This document shows positions 7,008-7,816 of a stretch of 7,816 nucleotides of DNA, piece by piece. Every line of letters begins with the position of its first letter. The stretch's first letter is position 1. Source of the stretch: DATKXO01 sp035528995 (GTDB lineage: Bacteria > Planctomycetota > Phycisphaerae > UBA1845); NCBI GenBank assembly GCA_035528995.1, contig DATKXO010000152.1, positions 1 through 7,816 on the forward strand, given 5' to 3'. The notes beneath the pieces are model-generated. The model searched no databases. It had not been told where the DNA came from and was given only the letters and a program-made list of their open reading frames with translations. Position numbers and translations under genes: made by a program.

Positions 7008-7028
7008 CCGGGAACACTGTGGTCCCGG
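7008..7028 (-). terminator. Inverted repeat just after the TrkH stop, weak terminator candidate
   Basis: Arms ccggga (7008-7013) and tcccgg (7023-7028) form a perfect 6-bp stem with a 9-nt loop, starting a few bases after the stop codon of the TrkH gene. There is no following T-run, so it is not a textbook intrinsic terminator. It may slow or end transcription before the hydrolase gene, and it makes the GTG at 7017, in its loop, an unlikely start. Confidence 0.3.
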
Positions 7029-7033
7029 CCGGC

Positions 7034-7816
7034 TCAGTCGCCCAGCCAGAACCGCGGCATGAACAGCACTGCGATCGCGAAAACCTCCAGCCGCCCCAGG
7101 GCCATCAACACGCACATCACCATCTTGCTGGCGTCCGCGAACCAGGAGAAGTTCTCGATCGCTCCCACGCGGGCCAACCCCGGACCGATGTTGTTCAGCG
7201 TGGCCGCCGACGCCGTAGCGGCCGTGGTGATGTCCATCACCTCCGACCCCTCGATGAGCATCAGCGCGCCCGTGCCCAGACCAAACAACAGCAGGATGAT
7301 CAGCACGTAGGCCACCACACCCTGTCGCATGTCCGAATCCACCGTCATCTTCCCGACGCGGATCGGCCGGACCACCGTCGGGCGGAAGATGTGCTCGACT
7401 TCCGCCAGCAGAACCTTTGCGGCGATGACGATGCGGATGACCTTGATACCGCCCCCGGTCGATCCACCGGACCCGCCGACGAACATCAGCGTGACCAGGA
7501 TGGCCTTGGGCAGGAACGGCCACAGATCGAAGTTGGCGGTGCAGAAGCCCGTCGTCGTCTGTATGGAGACCACCTGGAACACGCCGTGCCGCACGGCCGC
7601 ACCGAGCGAGGGCTCCGCGTGGTGACCGGCCGTGGTCTCGATGAAGTTCTCCCACAGACACGCCACCACCACGGCGGACGTCACCAGCAGAAGCCCCAGA
7701 TAGGTTCGCAGCTCCGGGTCGCGCAGCACGCCGCGCCACTGTCCGCGGATCGCATTGTAGTACAACCCGAAGTTCACGCCTGCCAGCACCATGAACAGGA
7801 TGATCACGATGTCCAC
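7034..7816 (-). CDS. trkH: TrkH-family potassium uptake transporter, membrane subunit (5' end beyond window)
   Basis: This is the C-terminal 260 residues of an inner-membrane K+ channel-like subunit. Family members contain four membrane-pore-membrane repeats and work with the nucleotide-binding ring protein TrkA. The visible part, numbered from the edge, opens in a helix with FMVLAGVNFGLYY (8-20). It then shows the third-repeat pore and filter (FQVVSIQTTTGF at 80-91), the glycine-rich intramembrane loop GGSGGSTGGGIKVIR (114-128), the fourth pore NNIGPG (208-213) and the closing GRLEVFAIAVLFMPRFW (241-257). Family members usually carry Gly-Asn at the fourth filter where this one has Asn-Asn; the adjacent filter glycine is kept. 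The protein ends normally, a few residues after the last helix. The GTG at the window edge is an internal valine codon, not a start: roughly the first 220-240 residues lie to the right. The trkA partner is not in this window. The next gene starts 73 bp later. Confidence 0.95.
   Translation of the reverse strand: MDIVIILFMVLAGVNFGLYYNAIRGQWRGVLRDPELRTYLGLLLVTSAVVVACLWENFIETTAGHHAEPSLGAAVRHGVFQVVSIQTTTGFCTANFDLWPFLPKAILVTLMFVGGSGGSTGGGIKVIRIVIAAKVLLAEVEHIFRPTVVRPIRVGKMTVDSDMRQGVVAYVLIILLLFGLGTGALMLIEGSEVMDITTAATASAATLNNIGPGLARVGAIENFSWFADASKMVMCVLMALGRLEVFAIAVLFMPRFWLGD

Noticed and set aside
6961..7017. Upstream GTG start for the hydrolase (19 extra residues)
   Set aside because: The GTG lies in the loop of an inverted repeat after trkH, has no ribosome site, and the extra residues would spoil the N-terminal signal peptide.
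7814..7816. GTG at the right edge as the start of TrkH
   Set aside because: The visible protein begins in the middle of the family's conserved membrane region, so this is an internal valine codon.

Overview
The window is GC-rich and densely coded. All five genes that can be supported lie on the minus strand, so the region reads from the right edge towards the left. The outermost two genes run off the window. The base composition, the secreted alpha/beta hydrolase with an extra C-terminal beta-rich domain, the glycine-rich lipoprotein with Ig/PKD-like modules and the large CHASE2 cyclase together suggest a free-living Gram-negative-type bacterium. A planctomycete-like lineage is my best guess. 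That is inference; no rRNA or other taxonomic marker is present.

Layout in transcription order: (1) 7816-7034, the C-terminal half of a TrkH-family potassium transporter subunit. (2) 6960-5560, a secreted serine hydrolase with an intact Ser-Asp-His triad and a C-terminal extension. (3) 5445-5008, a 145-residue protein of unknown function, preceded by a good -10 box almost touching its ATG. (4) 4772-2589, a putative lipoprotein with a Gly/Thr spacer, PKD-like and InlB-like repeat domains, an M23 (LytM-type) metallopeptidase domain and C-terminal Ig-like domains. (5) 2563-1, a membrane adenylate cyclase with an N-terminal extracytoplasmic CHASE2 sensor, three membrane helices and a class III cyclase domain cut off by the window edge.

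Genes 4 and 5 are 25 bp apart and are probably co-transcribed. Together they pair an envelope-anchored, potentially peptidoglycan-acting protein with an extracytoplasmic-sensing cAMP producer. Genes 2 and 3 are separated from their neighbours by 114-235 bp and probably have their own promoters. TrkH looks unrelated in function to what follows.

I see no mobile element, CRISPR array, tRNA or rRNA. The most unusual points are the two roughly 145-160-residue insertions inside the CHASE2 sensor, the M23 lipoprotein beside the cyclase, and the unassigned small protein, which carries a GGPGVN motif resembling one I associate with archaeal S-layer-type proteins.
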